Shown piece by piece: positions 53,915-62,755 of a stretch of 64,000 nt of DNA. The notes below the pieces were generated by a model that was not told the DNA's origin, did not search any database, and saw only the letters and a program-made list of their open reading frames with translations. Each line of letters begins with the position of its first letter. Positions within the stretch are counted from its first letter, which is position 1. This stretch comes from CALVGQ01 sp964369385 (GTDB lineage Bacteria; Bacillota_I; Bacilli_A; Erysipelotrichales; Erysipelotrichaceae). Location of the stretch: the NCBI GenBank assembly GCA_964369385.1, contig CAYJEY010000001.1:124001-188000 (forward strand), given 5' to 3'. The translations under genes were made by a program, and so were the position numbers.

Positions 53915-55194
53915 AAAGTTATGCAATTAGTTGTTTAGGATGTAAAGTAAATACATTTGAAGCACAAAGTATTATGAGTTCATTAAATGAACTGGGGTAT
54001 TACGAAGTTGATTTTAAAGAAAAGGCAGATATTTACTGTATTTTTACTTGTGCAGTTACCAATGTAGCTACTTCAAAGTCACGCCAAAAGATTCGACAAG
54101 CTATTGCAGCTAATCCTGATGCAATTATTTGTGCAGTGGGATGCTATGTGCAAATTAGTGCCGATCAACTTCAACAAGAAGAGCGCATTGATATCTTAGT
54201 GGGAAGCGATAGTAAACTGAAACTACCACAATTAATTCAACAAGTAATCAATAAACGAGAGCGAATTATAACGGTTCAAGATGTTAGAAAAGAAGCAAAA
54301 TTTGAAAGTCTAAAAGTAAATCGGTTTAGCCACAAGGCGCGTGCTTATTTGAAGATTCAAGATGGATGTAATCAATTTTGTAGTTATTGTATAATTCCTT
54401 ATGCAAGAGGAATGGAGAGATCATTAAACATTGATGAGGCTGTAGCACAGGCGAGGGAACTCGCAAAAAATCATAGTGAAATTGTGTTAGCAGGTATCCA
54501 CACTGGACGATATAATTCAGAGAAGGGTGAGGGTCTAGTTGAGTTGATAACACGCATTTGTGAGCAAACTGAAGTGAAACGTCTTCGTATTTCTTCAATT
54601 GAGATGAATGAGATTACAGATGAATTAATTGAACTGATGAAGACAAATGATAAGTTAGCGAGACATTTACATATTCCACTACAATCGGCACATAATCGTA
54701 TCTTAAAAGAAATGAATCGCCCTTATACTATTGAAGAGTTTGAACAACTTGTGAATAAAGTAAGAGAAGCTATTCCAAATATTTCTATCAGTACTGATGT
54801 GATTGTCGGTTTCCCGCAAGAGACTGATGAAGATTTTAATCAGATTAAAGAACGGATAGAGCGTATGAAATTTTCATTTTTACATGTATTTCCTTACTCT
54901 GCGAAAGAGGGAACACCGGCTGCAAAAATGAAGAATCAAGTCATGTCGCAAGTGAAGAAAAATCGTGTTAAAATATTGATGGAGCTTTCTGCTACTTTAA
55001 AAGTAGCTTTTGCATCAAAATTTATACAAAAACCAATGCAGTGTTTAATTGAAAAATGTCAAGATGGTATATCAAGTGGTTATACTAGTGAATACAACCA
55101 TTTAAGTATTGAAGGTGAGTATGAAGTTAATCAAATTATTGATGTGATTGGGAGTCATATGATTGATTATGAATTAGTCGGAAAGGAAGGATAA
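53911..55194 (+). CDS. mtaB: tRNA (t6A37) methylthiotransferase MtaB
   Basis: A 427-residue radical-SAM enzyme converting t6A to ms2t6A at position 37 of tRNAs reading ANN codons. The N-terminal cluster Cys lie in CLGCKVN, CIFTCAVTN and CAVGCY. The radical-SAM triad is DGCNQFCSYCIIPYARG near 150. A C-terminal TRAM-like domain completes the protein. It overlaps the upstream unknown gene by four bases and ends one base before murE. Confidence 0.95.
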   Translation: MKSYAISCLGCKVNTFEAQSIMSSLNELGYYEVDFKEKADIYCIFTCAVTNVATSKSRQKIRQAIAANPDAIICAVGCYVQISADQLQQEERIDILVGSDSKLKLPQLIQQVINKRERIITVQDVRKEAKFESLKVNRFSHKARAYLKIQDGCNQFCSYCIIPYARGMERSLNIDEAVAQARELAKNHSEIVLAGIHTGRYNSEKGEGLVELITRICEQTEVKRLRISSIEMNEITDELIELMKTNDKLARHLHIPLQSAHNRILKEMNRPYTIEEFEQLVNKVREAIPNISISTDVIVGFPQETDEDFNQIKERIERMKFSFLHVFPYSAKEGTPAAKMKNQVMSQVKKNRVKILMELSATLKVAFASKFIQKPMQCLIEKCQDGISSGYTSEYNHLSIEGEYEVNQIIDVIGSHMIDYELVGKEG

Positions 55195-55195
55195 T

Positions 55196-56647
55196 ATGAA
55201 ATTATCGCTTTTGTTTAAAGATGCGCCAGAAATTGAAATTGAAAATTTGATGGTGGATAGTCGTACGAAGATGCCAAATTCTTTGTTTTTTTGTTGTAAA
55301 GGTTTCACTAATGATGGACATCGTTACGTTGATCAAGCAATAAAAAATGGTGCGATTGCAGTTGTCCATTGTGATGAATTAAAAAAATATAATGACAAAA
55401 TCATTTACATCCGTGTTAATAATACACAAGCTACATTGGGTAATGTCGCTTCGCTTTTTTATAATGATCCAAGTGATGGATTAAAAGTAGTTGGAATTAC
55501 TGGAACTAACGGAAAGTCGAGTGTGGCTTGTTTAATCAAAAGCATTAGTGAAGATGTTTTAGCATGTGGATATATTGGAACGATTGGGATTCAATATGGT
55601 GATGTAAGCTTAGCTCCACATTTAACTACGCCTTCTGTCATTGAACTCAATGAAATTTTCTGCGATATGATTAAACATAATATGGATACATGTGCTTTAG
55701 AGGTAAGTAGTATAGGGGTTGATCAAGGAAGAGTAGAAGGGATTAATTTTGAGTTAGGGATTTTTACTAATTTTACTCATGACCATCTAGATTATCATGG
55801 AACTATGGATCATTACTTTGAATCAAAGAAACGTTTTTTTGATCAACTTGATCCGTCGAGGGCAGCAATTATTAATGTAGATGATCCATATGGAATGAAA
55901 ATTGTGAAAAATACATTTGCTCGTGTACTTACATATGGAATCGAAAATGAAGCAGATTATCGTGCTAGAGATATTCAAATATTTGCAGACAAAACGGTCT
56001 TTACTTTAAGTTGTTTTTCCAATGATTACCGTATTGAGACTAACTTAGTGGCTAGATTTAATATTTTAAATTTACTTGCTGCAATCGCAGCACTCCATCA
56101 AATGGGATTATCAATCGATAGTATGCTTGGAAAGTTAAATAATTTAAAACAAATTGAAGGCCGAATGGAACGAATTGAAGAGGGGCAGCCATTCAATGTA
56201 ATCATTGATTTTGCTCATACACCAGATGGCTTGAAAAAAATATTTGAGTTTGCGACAAAGATTACACCAGTTGGTAAGCGAATTATTGCTGTATTTGGAT
56301 CTGCTGGTCAAAGAGATACAAAGAAAAGACCGGAGTTTGGCATGCTTGCAGATAAATACTGTGATATGATAATATTAACTGAAGATGATCCACGAAATGA
56401 AAGTGTCACAGGTATAGCGAATGATATTGCAGTGGGAATTAAGAAAACTAATTACATTGTGATTGAAAGTCGATATGATGCAATTCGTCAAGCAATTGAA
56501 ATGTCCAACATACACGATACCATTCTTATTTTAGGTAAAGGGAGTGAGACATTTATGTATGGGGAATTCTCTAAAGAAGCTTGGATTGGTGATCCAAACG
56601 CAGTAAAGGAAATTTTGCATAAGTATTATTTTGAAAGCGAGGAATAG
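55196..56647 (+). CDS. murE: UDP-N-acetylmuramoyl-tripeptide synthetase (MurE)
   Basis: A 483-residue Mur ligase adding the third residue to the peptidoglycan peptide. ATP-binding VVGITGTNGKSSVACL near residue 98, FTNFTHDHLDYHGTM, and DFAHTPDGLKKIFEF are present. The motif that contacts meso-diaminopimelate in E. coli MurE (DNPR) reads DDPRNE here, so the added amino acid is not safely assigned. It sits alone, outside a mur/fts cluster, one base after mtaB and four before deoC. Confidence 0.92.
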   Translation: MKLSLLFKDAPEIEIENLMVDSRTKMPNSLFFCCKGFTNDGHRYVDQAIKNGAIAVVHCDELKKYNDKIIYIRVNNTQATLGNVASLFYNDPSDGLKVVGITGTNGKSSVACLIKSISEDVLACGYIGTIGIQYGDVSLAPHLTTPSVIELNEIFCDMIKHNMDTCALEVSSIGVDQGRVEGINFELGIFTNFTHDHLDYHGTMDHYFESKKRFFDQLDPSRAAIINVDDPYGMKIVKNTFARVLTYGIENEADYRARDIQIFADKTVFTLSCFSNDYRIETNLVARFNILNLLAAIAALHQMGLSIDSMLGKLNNLKQIEGRMERIEEGQPFNVIIDFAHTPDGLKKIFEFATKITPVGKRIIAVFGSAGQRDTKKRPEFGMLADKYCDMIILTEDDPRNESVTGIANDIAVGIKKTNYIVIESRYDAIRQAIEMSNIHDTILILGKGSETFMYGEFSKEAWIGDPNAVKEILHKYYFESEE

Positions 56648-56651
56648 AGAA

Positions 56652-57314
56652 ATGAATTACGCAAAAATGATTGACCACACATTATTGAAACAACAAGCAA
56701 CACGTCCACAGTTTGTGCAATTGTGTCAAGAAGCAAAAGAACACGGATTTAAAAGTGTATGTGTAAATCCAAGTTGGGTAGCAACGTGTAGATCACTTTT
56801 AGAAGGTAGTGATGTTTTAGTGTGTACAGTAGTAGGTTTCCCTTTAGGGGCAACAAGCACGGCATCAAAAGTATTTGAGACTAAGCAAGCGATCAAGGAT
56901 GGAGCAAGTGAAGTAGATATGGTGATGCATATTGGAAAATGTATTGAAGGTGATTTTGATTACATTGTAGAAGATATTCGTGCAGTAAAAGAAGCTTGTG
57001 GAGATAAGGTTCTAAAGGTCATTATTGAAACTTGTTTATTAACTGATGAACAAAAGAAACTTGCATGTGAAGCAGTCGTTGCAGCTAATGCAGATTTTGC
57101 AAAAACATCAACGGGGTTCTCTACAAATGGGGCTACAATACCAGATGTAAAGTTAATGAAAGAAGTTGTTGATGGAGCTTGTTTAATCAAAGCAGCAGGT
57201 GGAGTAAAGTGTTATGATGACTTAGTTGCGATGGTAGAAGCAGGAGCGGATCGCATCGGAACATCAAGTGGAGTAGCATTATTAGCGAAAAAAGCACCAA
57301 CAGAGAGCTATTAA
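56652..57314 (+). CDS. deoC: Deoxyribose-phosphate aldolase
   Basis: A 220-residue class I aldolase cleaving 2-deoxyribose 5-phosphate to acetaldehyde and glyceraldehyde 3-phosphate. IDHTLLK at the N-terminus, VVGFPLGAT near 60, the Schiff-base Lys in FAKTSTGF near 153, and KAAGGVKCYDD are the expected motifs. The start at 56652 follows GAGGAATAGAG. Downstream of murE by four bases; no other deo genes are near. Confidence 0.96.
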   Translation: MNYAKMIDHTLLKQQATRPQFVQLCQEAKEHGFKSVCVNPSWVATCRSLLEGSDVLVCTVVGFPLGATSTASKVFETKQAIKDGASEVDMVMHIGKCIEGDFDYIVEDIRAVKEACGDKVLKVIIETCLLTDEQKKLACEAVVAANADFAKTSTGFSTNGATIPDVKLMKEVVDGACLIKAAGGVKCYDDLVAMVEAGADRIGTSSGVALLAKKAPTESY

Positions 57315-57357
57315 TTATAAAAAATTAAAAAATACGTGATTTTATGTGATTTTATCA

Positions 57358-57386
57358 TTGCAATTTATTTATTTGTTTTATATAAT
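57358..57386 (+). promoter_or_regulatory. Promoter of rpsU
   Basis: TTGCAA (57358-57363) and TATAAT (57381-57386) with a 17-base spacer. Confidence 0.75.
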
Positions 57387-57418
57387 GATAGTGCTAAATA
57401 AAGAAGGGAGGGTTAGTT

Positions 57419-57598
57419 GTGCCGAAAGTTGTATTAAAAGAGAATGAAGTATTGGATGATGCTTTACGACGTTTCAAACGTCAAGTATCTCGAAACGGAA
57501 CCCTTGCCGAAGCTCGTAAAAGAGAATTTTACGTTAAACCTGGGATTAAACGTAAATTAAAATCAGAAGCTGCTAGAAAAGCTAGACGTTCAAAATAA
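57419..57598 (+). CDS. rpsU: 30S ribosomal protein S21
   Basis: A 59-residue basic protein starting at GTG, behind GGGAGG. The N-terminal PKVVLKENEVLDDALRRFKR and the Lys/Arg-rich tail are typical of S21, which helps 30S subunits engage mRNA. It has its own promoter and terminator. In Bacillus rpsU lies near yqfC, as here. Confidence 0.96.
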   Translation: MPKVVLKENEVLDDALRRFKRQVSRNGTLAEARKREFYVKPGIKRKLKSEAARKARRSK

Positions 57599-57626
57599 TA
57601 GAAGTCATATGACTTCTATTTTTTTA
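57598..57626 (+). terminator. Terminator of rpsU
   Basis: AATAGAAGTC-ATAT-GACTTCTATT followed by T residues. Confidence 0.92.
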
Positions 57627-57661
57627 TGCTTGCTCATATCTTAAAAGGAGTGAGGTGGCAT

Positions 57662-57859
57662 ATGATTACCGTTATAAATCAAAAAGCAATAATTGAACAA
57701 GTTGAGCAAATATTATCGGTAAACGCAAATCGAATGAGCTTTAGATTAAAATATAAAATTTTAGAATTGCATGGAGTAAAGTTACGAGTACTTATGTATA
57801 GTATTGATGAAGTTTGGATTGGTGGAGAAATTACTCAGGTGCAATTTTATGAAAGATAA
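57662..57859 (+). CDS. yqfC: Sporulation protein YqfC
   Basis: A 65-residue YabP/YqfC-family protein. It has the family pattern of short beta strands, with LELHGVKLRVLMYSIDEVWI and the final GGEITQVQFYE. Shorter than Bacillus YqfC, missing most of the N-terminal part. GAGGTG lies before the ATG; a start at 57626 would overlap the terminator. It overlaps yqfD by 11 bases. Confidence 0.85.
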   Translation: MITVINQKAIIEQVEQILSVNANRMSFRLKYKILELHGVKLRVLMYSIDEVWIGGEITQVQFYER

Positions 57860-58799
57860 GCTATTACATTGGTTTGGGATGGATTGTTTTAGTGTTGACT
57901 TACCGGTGGTATTCTTTTTAAACCGTATTAAAGAATTAAGAATTATCGTTTATGATGTACAAGAAACAAGGCGTGGTGTTGTATTTTATGCTCCCATAAA
58001 TCAAAGAAATAAGATCAAAAAATCTTTTAAGTCGCTTAACCATGTTCATACAATCGGGATGATGGGATTTATTATTCGGCAGTTTAGTCGGCCATCTCGT
58101 ATTATTTGTGCAACCTGGTCAATCCTCCTTTTTTTTACATTAAGTCATGTAGTTATTGATATCAACTATCAAGCGACAAGTAGTGAATTGGTTGATAAGA
58201 TTGAACGTTATTTAGATGAATTAGGATATCAACAACCATTCATTAGTTTTAATAAACAATTGGATGAAAACATAAAGCAAGCAATTAAAGAAGAATTTGC
58301 TAGTGAAATAGCATGGATAGAAGTTACAAGGCAAGCGAGTAAAATAGAAATTGCATTTAATCATAAACGGTATGGACAAACAACGCAATTAGATAATTCA
58401 CCATTAATTGCTTATAAACCAGGAATGGTTGTACGATTTGATGTTGCTCATGGAAATAAACTTGTAAAAATCAATGACATTGTATCTATTGGTGAAATAT
58501 TAGTAGACAACATTATTTATGATGCTTATGGAGGAACTCAAGAAACATTTGTCGAGGGAGCTGTATGGGGCTATACGTGGACAACGATGGAAAGTGAATT
58601 AAATGTTGTACAAGGATTTGAGTTTCTTGAACCTTTTCACTTTTTAAGGCTCTTATATGATTGTCGTAAGCAAATTGAAGTTCAACTTGATGAAGGGGAA
58701 GAGGTAATCAGTGAAAGTGTTTTGCAATTTTATCCCGATGGAAGTACAATAAGAATGAAAGTACATTATACATGTCTTGAGGTGTTAACAAGACCATAA
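57849..58799 (+). CDS. yqfD: Sporulation protein YqfD
   Basis: A 316-residue membrane protein, expressed with YqfC in sporulation and related to SpoIIIA-linked functions. One membrane helix (~residues 88-106, with WSILLFFTLSHVVIDI) follows a ~85-residue N-terminal domain, and a large extracytoplasmic domain carries GAVWGYTWTTMESEL. It is about 80 residues shorter than the Bacillus protein. The start inside yqfC gives translational coupling. Confidence 0.85.
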   Translation: MKDKLLHWFGMDCFSVDLPVVFFLNRIKELRIIVYDVQETRRGVVFYAPINQRNKIKKSFKSLNHVHTIGMMGFIIRQFSRPSRIICATWSILLFFTLSHVVIDINYQATSSELVDKIERYLDELGYQQPFISFNKQLDENIKQAIKEEFASEIAWIEVTRQASKIEIAFNHKRYGQTTQLDNSPLIAYKPGMVVRFDVAHGNKLVKINDIVSIGEILVDNIIYDAYGGTQETFVEGAVWGYTWTTMESELNVVQGFEFLEPFHFLRLLYDCRKQIEVQLDEGEEVISESVLQFYPDGSTIRMKVHYTCLEVLTRP

Positions 58800-58817
58800 T
58801 GTTAGGGAGAGGTCAAC

Positions 58818-59777
58818 TTGAAACAAAGTAAAATTCAAATTGAAAATATGAATGATCAAGAAGCCAGTTTACTGATTGGGCAAGGGGATTGTTTTTTAAG
58901 GCAATTAAGTGATTTGTTCAATGTTGAAATTGTGTATCGATCAAATGAATTTATTGTGTTAAATGATCATCAGCATGTTGTAAAAGAAATAGAGCAGACC
59001 ATTTTAATATTGTTAAAAATGATAAAGAAACATGTTGTTATTAATGAGTCAGATGTTATTTATGCTTCAAGACAAGTAAAGAAAAAGCAGTTTGTTTCTC
59101 AAGATGAACTCATTTCTAATGTAATTGGAAAAACAATGAGTGGTAAAGAAGTTTATCCTAAGACACAAGGCCAATACATGTTTATAAAAGCGATGGAAAA
59201 GAAGAGTATCGTTTTCGCAATTGGACCAGCAGGTACTGGAAAGACTTATCTTGCAGTGATTAAAGCGGTGTCAATGTTAAAGCGTGGGGAGATAAAACGA
59301 ATCGTATTAACACGACCAGCGGTAGAAGCGGGAGAGAGTCTTGGTTTTTTGCCAGGGGACTTAAAGGAAAAGGTAGACCCTTATCTTCGACCTCTTTATG
59401 ATGCCTTACATGAAATGCTTGGGGTTGAAACAACAGAGCGGTACATTGAGAAAGGGACAATTGAGATTGCACCGCTTGCTTATATGCGTGGAAGAACATT
59501 GAATGAGGCATTTATCATATTAGATGAGGCACAAAATACTACAAGCTCACAAATGAAAATGTTTTTGACAAGGCTCGGGAATGGCGCTAAAATGGTCATA
59601 ACTGGAGATATTACGCAGATTGACTTAGCTAAGGGGAAAGCAACAGGTTTAAGCGATGCTACACAAATTCTAGATGGAATTAGTGAGATTGCAGTTTTAC
59701 GATTATCGAGTGATGATGTTGTAAGACATCCTTTAGTACAAAAAATCATCGAGCAGTATGCTAAGAAGGGAGTTTAA
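58818..59777 (+). CDS. phoH: PhoH-like ATPase
   Basis: A 319-residue P-loop ATPase. An N-terminal KH/RNA-binding-like domain (~1-115) precedes the PhoH core with Walker A IGPAGTGKTYLAV near 140 and Walker B FIILDEAQNTTSSQMK near 233. A TTG start at 58818 lies after GGGAGAGG. PhoH usually precedes ybeY, a rRNA endonuclease gene; here a two-component system follows instead, one base after the stop. Confidence 0.93.
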   Translation: MKQSKIQIENMNDQEASLLIGQGDCFLRQLSDLFNVEIVYRSNEFIVLNDHQHVVKEIEQTILILLKMIKKHVVINESDVIYASRQVKKKQFVSQDELISNVIGKTMSGKEVYPKTQGQYMFIKAMEKKSIVFAIGPAGTGKTYLAVIKAVSMLKRGEIKRIVLTRPAVEAGESLGFLPGDLKEKVDPYLRPLYDALHEMLGVETTERYIEKGTIEIAPLAYMRGRTLNEAFIILDEAQNTTSSQMKMFLTRLGNGAKMVITGDITQIDLAKGKATGLSDATQILDGISEIAVLRLSSDDVVRHPLVQKIIEQYAKKGV

Positions 59778-59778
59778 G

Positions 59779-60456
59779 ATGGCGAAGATATTATTAGTGG
59801 AAGATGAGGAAAGTATTCGTAAACTCATCGGGTATGATTTAAAAATTGCAAAATACGAAACAACAATGTGTGATGATGGGGCAGAGGCACTAAAAAAAGG
59901 ATTAAGTGAAAATTTTGATATTATGATTATTGACTGGATGTTACCTTCAATGAGTGGGATTGATATTATCCGGCAATTTCGTGAAAATGGAGTTACAAGT
60001 GTAATTATCATGTTGACTGCTAAAGATGAAGAGGAAGACATTTTAGATGCCTTTGAAGCTGGAGTGGATGACTATGTCACAAAACCCTTTTCTCCAAGGC
60101 AATTATTAGCGAGAATACAAGCACATTCAAAGCGAATTCATAAGCCATCAAAGAGTATCTTGCAAGTGGCAGACGTTGAAATGAATCTTTCGAATCGTGA
60201 AGTAAAAGTAAATGGTCAAGATATTGAGCTAACTAAGAAGGAGTTTGAGTTATTAGAATATATGTTTAGGAATCCTAAAGTGGTTCTTACTCGTGATAAC
60301 ATCCTAAACGAGATTTGGGATTTTGATTATGATGGAGATACACGTATAGTAGATGTGCATGTCTTTAAACTTAGAAGCAAACTACAAACTTCAAAATTAA
60401 ATATTAAATCAATGCGTGGGGTTGGTTACTCACTAGAAGCACTCAATGAAGAATAG
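59779..60456 (+). CDS. OmpR/PhoB-family response regulator (PhoP-like)
   Basis: A 225-residue regulator. Receiver acidic residues are in VEDEES, phospho-Asp in MIIDWMLPSMSG near residue 53, Lys in YVTKPFSPRQ near 102. The C-terminal winged helix includes LTRDNILNEIWDFDYDGDTR. It starts one base after phoH and overlaps the kinase gene by 11 bases. Pairing and kinase layout resemble PhoPR, the phosphate-starvation system, but the signal is not proved. Confidence 0.92.
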   Translation: MAKILLVEDEESIRKLIGYDLKIAKYETTMCDDGAEALKKGLSENFDIMIIDWMLPSMSGIDIIRQFRENGVTSVIIMLTAKDEEEDILDAFEAGVDDYVTKPFSPRQLLARIQAHSKRIHKPSKSILQVADVEMNLSNREVKVNGQDIELTKKEFELLEYMFRNPKVVLTRDNILNEIWDFDYDGDTRIVDVHVFKLRSKLQTSKLNIKSMRGVGYSLEALNEE

Positions 60457-61672
60457 AGAACTTGCAATACTAGTGGGTTTTGCCATATTAATTATTATGA
60501 TAGAAAAGATTTTTCATCTTTCTACCTGGTTTGTAGTTGTTGTGTTTAGTTTTTTTTCATTTCTACAAATGGTATATTATGAACGTAAAATCACGATGAA
60601 TTTTAAAAGTGAAGTAAAAAGTTATCGTTATAAGCTTGAAGGTACAGAAAAAGATCGTCAACAAATTGCAAGTCGATTAGATACTGTTTTTTCAAGTATT
60701 CCTTTTCCACTTGTTATTATGGATACTTATGGTAAGTTGGTGCTTGCTAATAAAAATTTCGATATCTTCTTAAATAGACAAGTAAATGGAGAATTAGATT
60801 ATAATGATATCTCTATTGACTTTGAGGTTAGGATGTTTTTGAAAGAGACATATCTAACTGAGAGACCGATTACGCGTAATATCAATCATAATAATATTGA
60901 TTATCAATGCTATTCGGTTCCTATGTTTGAAGGGAGTCGATTTAGTGGTTCGTTGCTTACTTTTCAAGATATTACAGTGGCAGTTGAAAAAGAACGACTT
61001 CAAAAGCGATTTATTGCTGATGCATCGCATGAATTAAGAACACCAATTGCTGCAATTCGAGGTATGATTGAGATATTAAATCGTGATGATTTTGATGATC
61101 AAGAAACACTTGTAGAATTTCATCAACAGATTGAAAAAGAAGCGAATCGCTTAGAACGTTTAGTACTAGAACTCCTACAGTTATCACGATTGAGTAGTGG
61201 AAGAGTAATCTTGCAAAAAGAGGCGTGCGATATAGAAGGATTGATAGAGAATTCAATTAAAGAAATTCAAAATGCTTTAAAACCGAATGTAGAGATTGTA
61301 TTCTTTAGCACTGGAAGTTATATATTTAGTATTGATGGGAATAAAATGCAACAAGTATTGAGTAATTTGATTCGTAATGCTTGTCTTCATAGTGGTGCCT
61401 CTCAAGTCAATGTATCTTTAAAAACGGATGAGCAACAGGTAGTGATATCTGTTCAAGATGATGGATGCGGGATTGATGAAAAACATTTAGAAAACATATT
61501 TGAGCGATTTTACCGTGTCGATAGCCATCGAGCTAGAACTACTGGAGGTTCAGGACTAGGACTTGCAATTGTTAAAAGCATTGTTATTGCTCATGAAGGT
61601 GATGTTGAGGTTGTGAGTGAAATTGATGAAGGAACTTGCTTCACGATAAAAATTCCAACAAATAGAAAATAA
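60446..61672 (+). CDS. PhoR-like sensor histidine kinase
   Basis: A 408-residue kinase. Two close membrane helices at ~6-22 and ~26-45 leave almost no extracytoplasmic domain. A PAS domain lies at ~75-175 (VIMDTYGKLVLANKNFDIFL). The H box is DASHELRTPIAAIRGM near 193, the N box LIRNACLHSG, and the G2 region TTGGSGLGLAIVKSI. The lack of an external sensor suggests cytoplasmic or membrane signals. Ends at a strong bidirectional terminator. Confidence 0.92.
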   Translation: MKNRELAILVGFAILIIMIEKIFHLSTWFVVVVFSFFSFLQMVYYERKITMNFKSEVKSYRYKLEGTEKDRQQIASRLDTVFSSIPFPLVIMDTYGKLVLANKNFDIFLNRQVNGELDYNDISIDFEVRMFLKETYLTERPITRNINHNNIDYQCYSVPMFEGSRFSGSLLTFQDITVAVEKERLQKRFIADASHELRTPIAAIRGMIEILNRDDFDDQETLVEFHQQIEKEANRLERLVLELLQLSRLSSGRVILQKEACDIEGLIENSIKEIQNALKPNVEIVFFSTGSYIFSIDGNKMQQVLSNLIRNACLHSGASQVNVSLKTDEQQVVISVQDDGCGIDEKHLENIFERFYRVDSHRARTTGGSGLGLAIVKSIVIAHEGDVEVVSEIDEGTCFTIKIPTNRK

Positions 61673-61710
61673 AAACTTCAATTTGATTACAAGTCAAATT
61701 GAAGTTTTTT
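61671..61710. terminator. Bidirectional terminator between kinase and DUF5662 gene
   Basis: AAAACTTCAATTTGA-TTACAAG-TCAAATTGAAGTTTT, one of the longest stems in the window (about 15 bp). It ends both convergent genes. Confidence 0.95.
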
Positions 61711-62239
61711 AGTCTTCTTTAATTTTTTTGAATGCAGTATCTAATCCGTCTTCTTTAATCCACATAAGATATTTGCTAATTTCACGTGCTGTATTTGGGT
61801 GCATATAAATTCGGTCGCTTCCCCTCATAAAATAATCATAAGCTGCGCCATCAGTGTAATTTTCTTTTAAGTAAATTCTGCAAGCAGCAATACGATCACA
61901 TATACTTTCTTTGACGAACTTTTTTGGCATTTCTTGGCAAATCAAGCCATTACGAGTGCGATCGAGCCAATACTCCCAATGATGCTTATTTACACCCTTG
62001 TGATGTAGCCAAGCCATTGAAATACCATGGATCTCTTTTTCTGCATCAATCGGGCTCCTGTTGCCTTGGAAATACTTAACTCCAGAAGAAAATTCAATCC
62101 AAGAGTATTTAGATAAGTCATGAACTAGTCCTTGCCAAATTAACCCCATTTTAAAACAGAGTAGACACACGTGGAAGCGATGTGTAGTAATTGTAGAAAA
62201 GTGTCCAATAAAACGGTGAATAAAAGATTTCTTTGTCAT
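61709..62239 (-). CDS. DUF5662 family protein (possible HD-like metal enzyme)
   Basis: A 176-residue protein of the DUF5662 family. Conserved-looking residues are VHDLSKYSWIEF near 38-49, LHHKGVNKHHWEYW near 78-91 and DRIAACRIYL near 115. The His/Asp spacing resembles HD-type metal-dependent phosphohydrolases, but activity is unproved. Monocistronic and convergent to the kinase gene. It is located right before nusB on the opposite strand. Confidence 0.8.
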   Translation of the reverse strand: MTKKSFIHRFIGHFSTITTHRFHVCLLCFKMGLIWQGLVHDLSKYSWIEFSSGVKYFQGNRSPIDAEKEIHGISMAWLHHKGVNKHHWEYWLDRTRNGLICQEMPKKFVKESICDRIAACRIYLKENYTDGAAYDYFMRGSDRIYMHPNTAREISKYLMWIKEDGLDTAFKKIKED

Positions 62240-62356
62240 GTTGTTGTCCTCTAATGTATATTTTATTGATATTTTAATGAAATTACAATAAAATAAAGTC
62301 TAACTATATAAACATATGCGATTTCATGGTAAAATAAATCGTATTGGAGGAGAAGT

Positions 62357-62755
62357 ATGGACCGACATTTTATTAATTTAACAAGACACACTTTAAGAGA
62401 GTTGTGCATGACATGTTTATATCAACATCGCTTATTAAAACGCGATATTGATGAAATCAGTGTTGACGTATTTGGAGGACGTGTTCAAGAATTGGATACG
62501 TTTGAAAAAAACTGTTTGAACAATGTGATTGAACATGAAGAAAAGTACATTCAATATGTAAACGAAGTTTTAAATGATTGGACTTTCGAAAGATTAGGAT
62601 TTATAGAACAAGCTATCTTATTATTGGCATGTGCAGAATTTGAACAAAAAGAAATTCAAGCTGCAATCATTATTGATGAGGCAGTTAATTTGTCCAAAAC
62701 TTATTGTGATGATGAATCATATAAGTTAATCAATGGTGTGTTAGATCGTCTATGA
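62357..62755 (+). CDS. nusB: Transcription antitermination protein NusB
   Basis: A 132-residue all-helical protein that, with NusE and NusG, supports rRNA antitermination. RELCMTCLYQHRLL near the N-terminus, the LDRLxxxxRAI-type region replaced by FERLGFIEQAILLLACAEF, and AIIIDEAVNLSKTYCDDES are typical. GGAGGAG precedes the ATG. It overlaps xseA by four bases. Confidence 0.93.
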   Translation: MDRHFINLTRHTLRELCMTCLYQHRLLKRDIDEISVDVFGGRVQELDTFEKNCLNNVIEHEEKYIQYVNEVLNDWTFERLGFIEQAILLLACAEFEQKEIQAAIIIDEAVNLSKTYCDDESYKLINGVLDRL

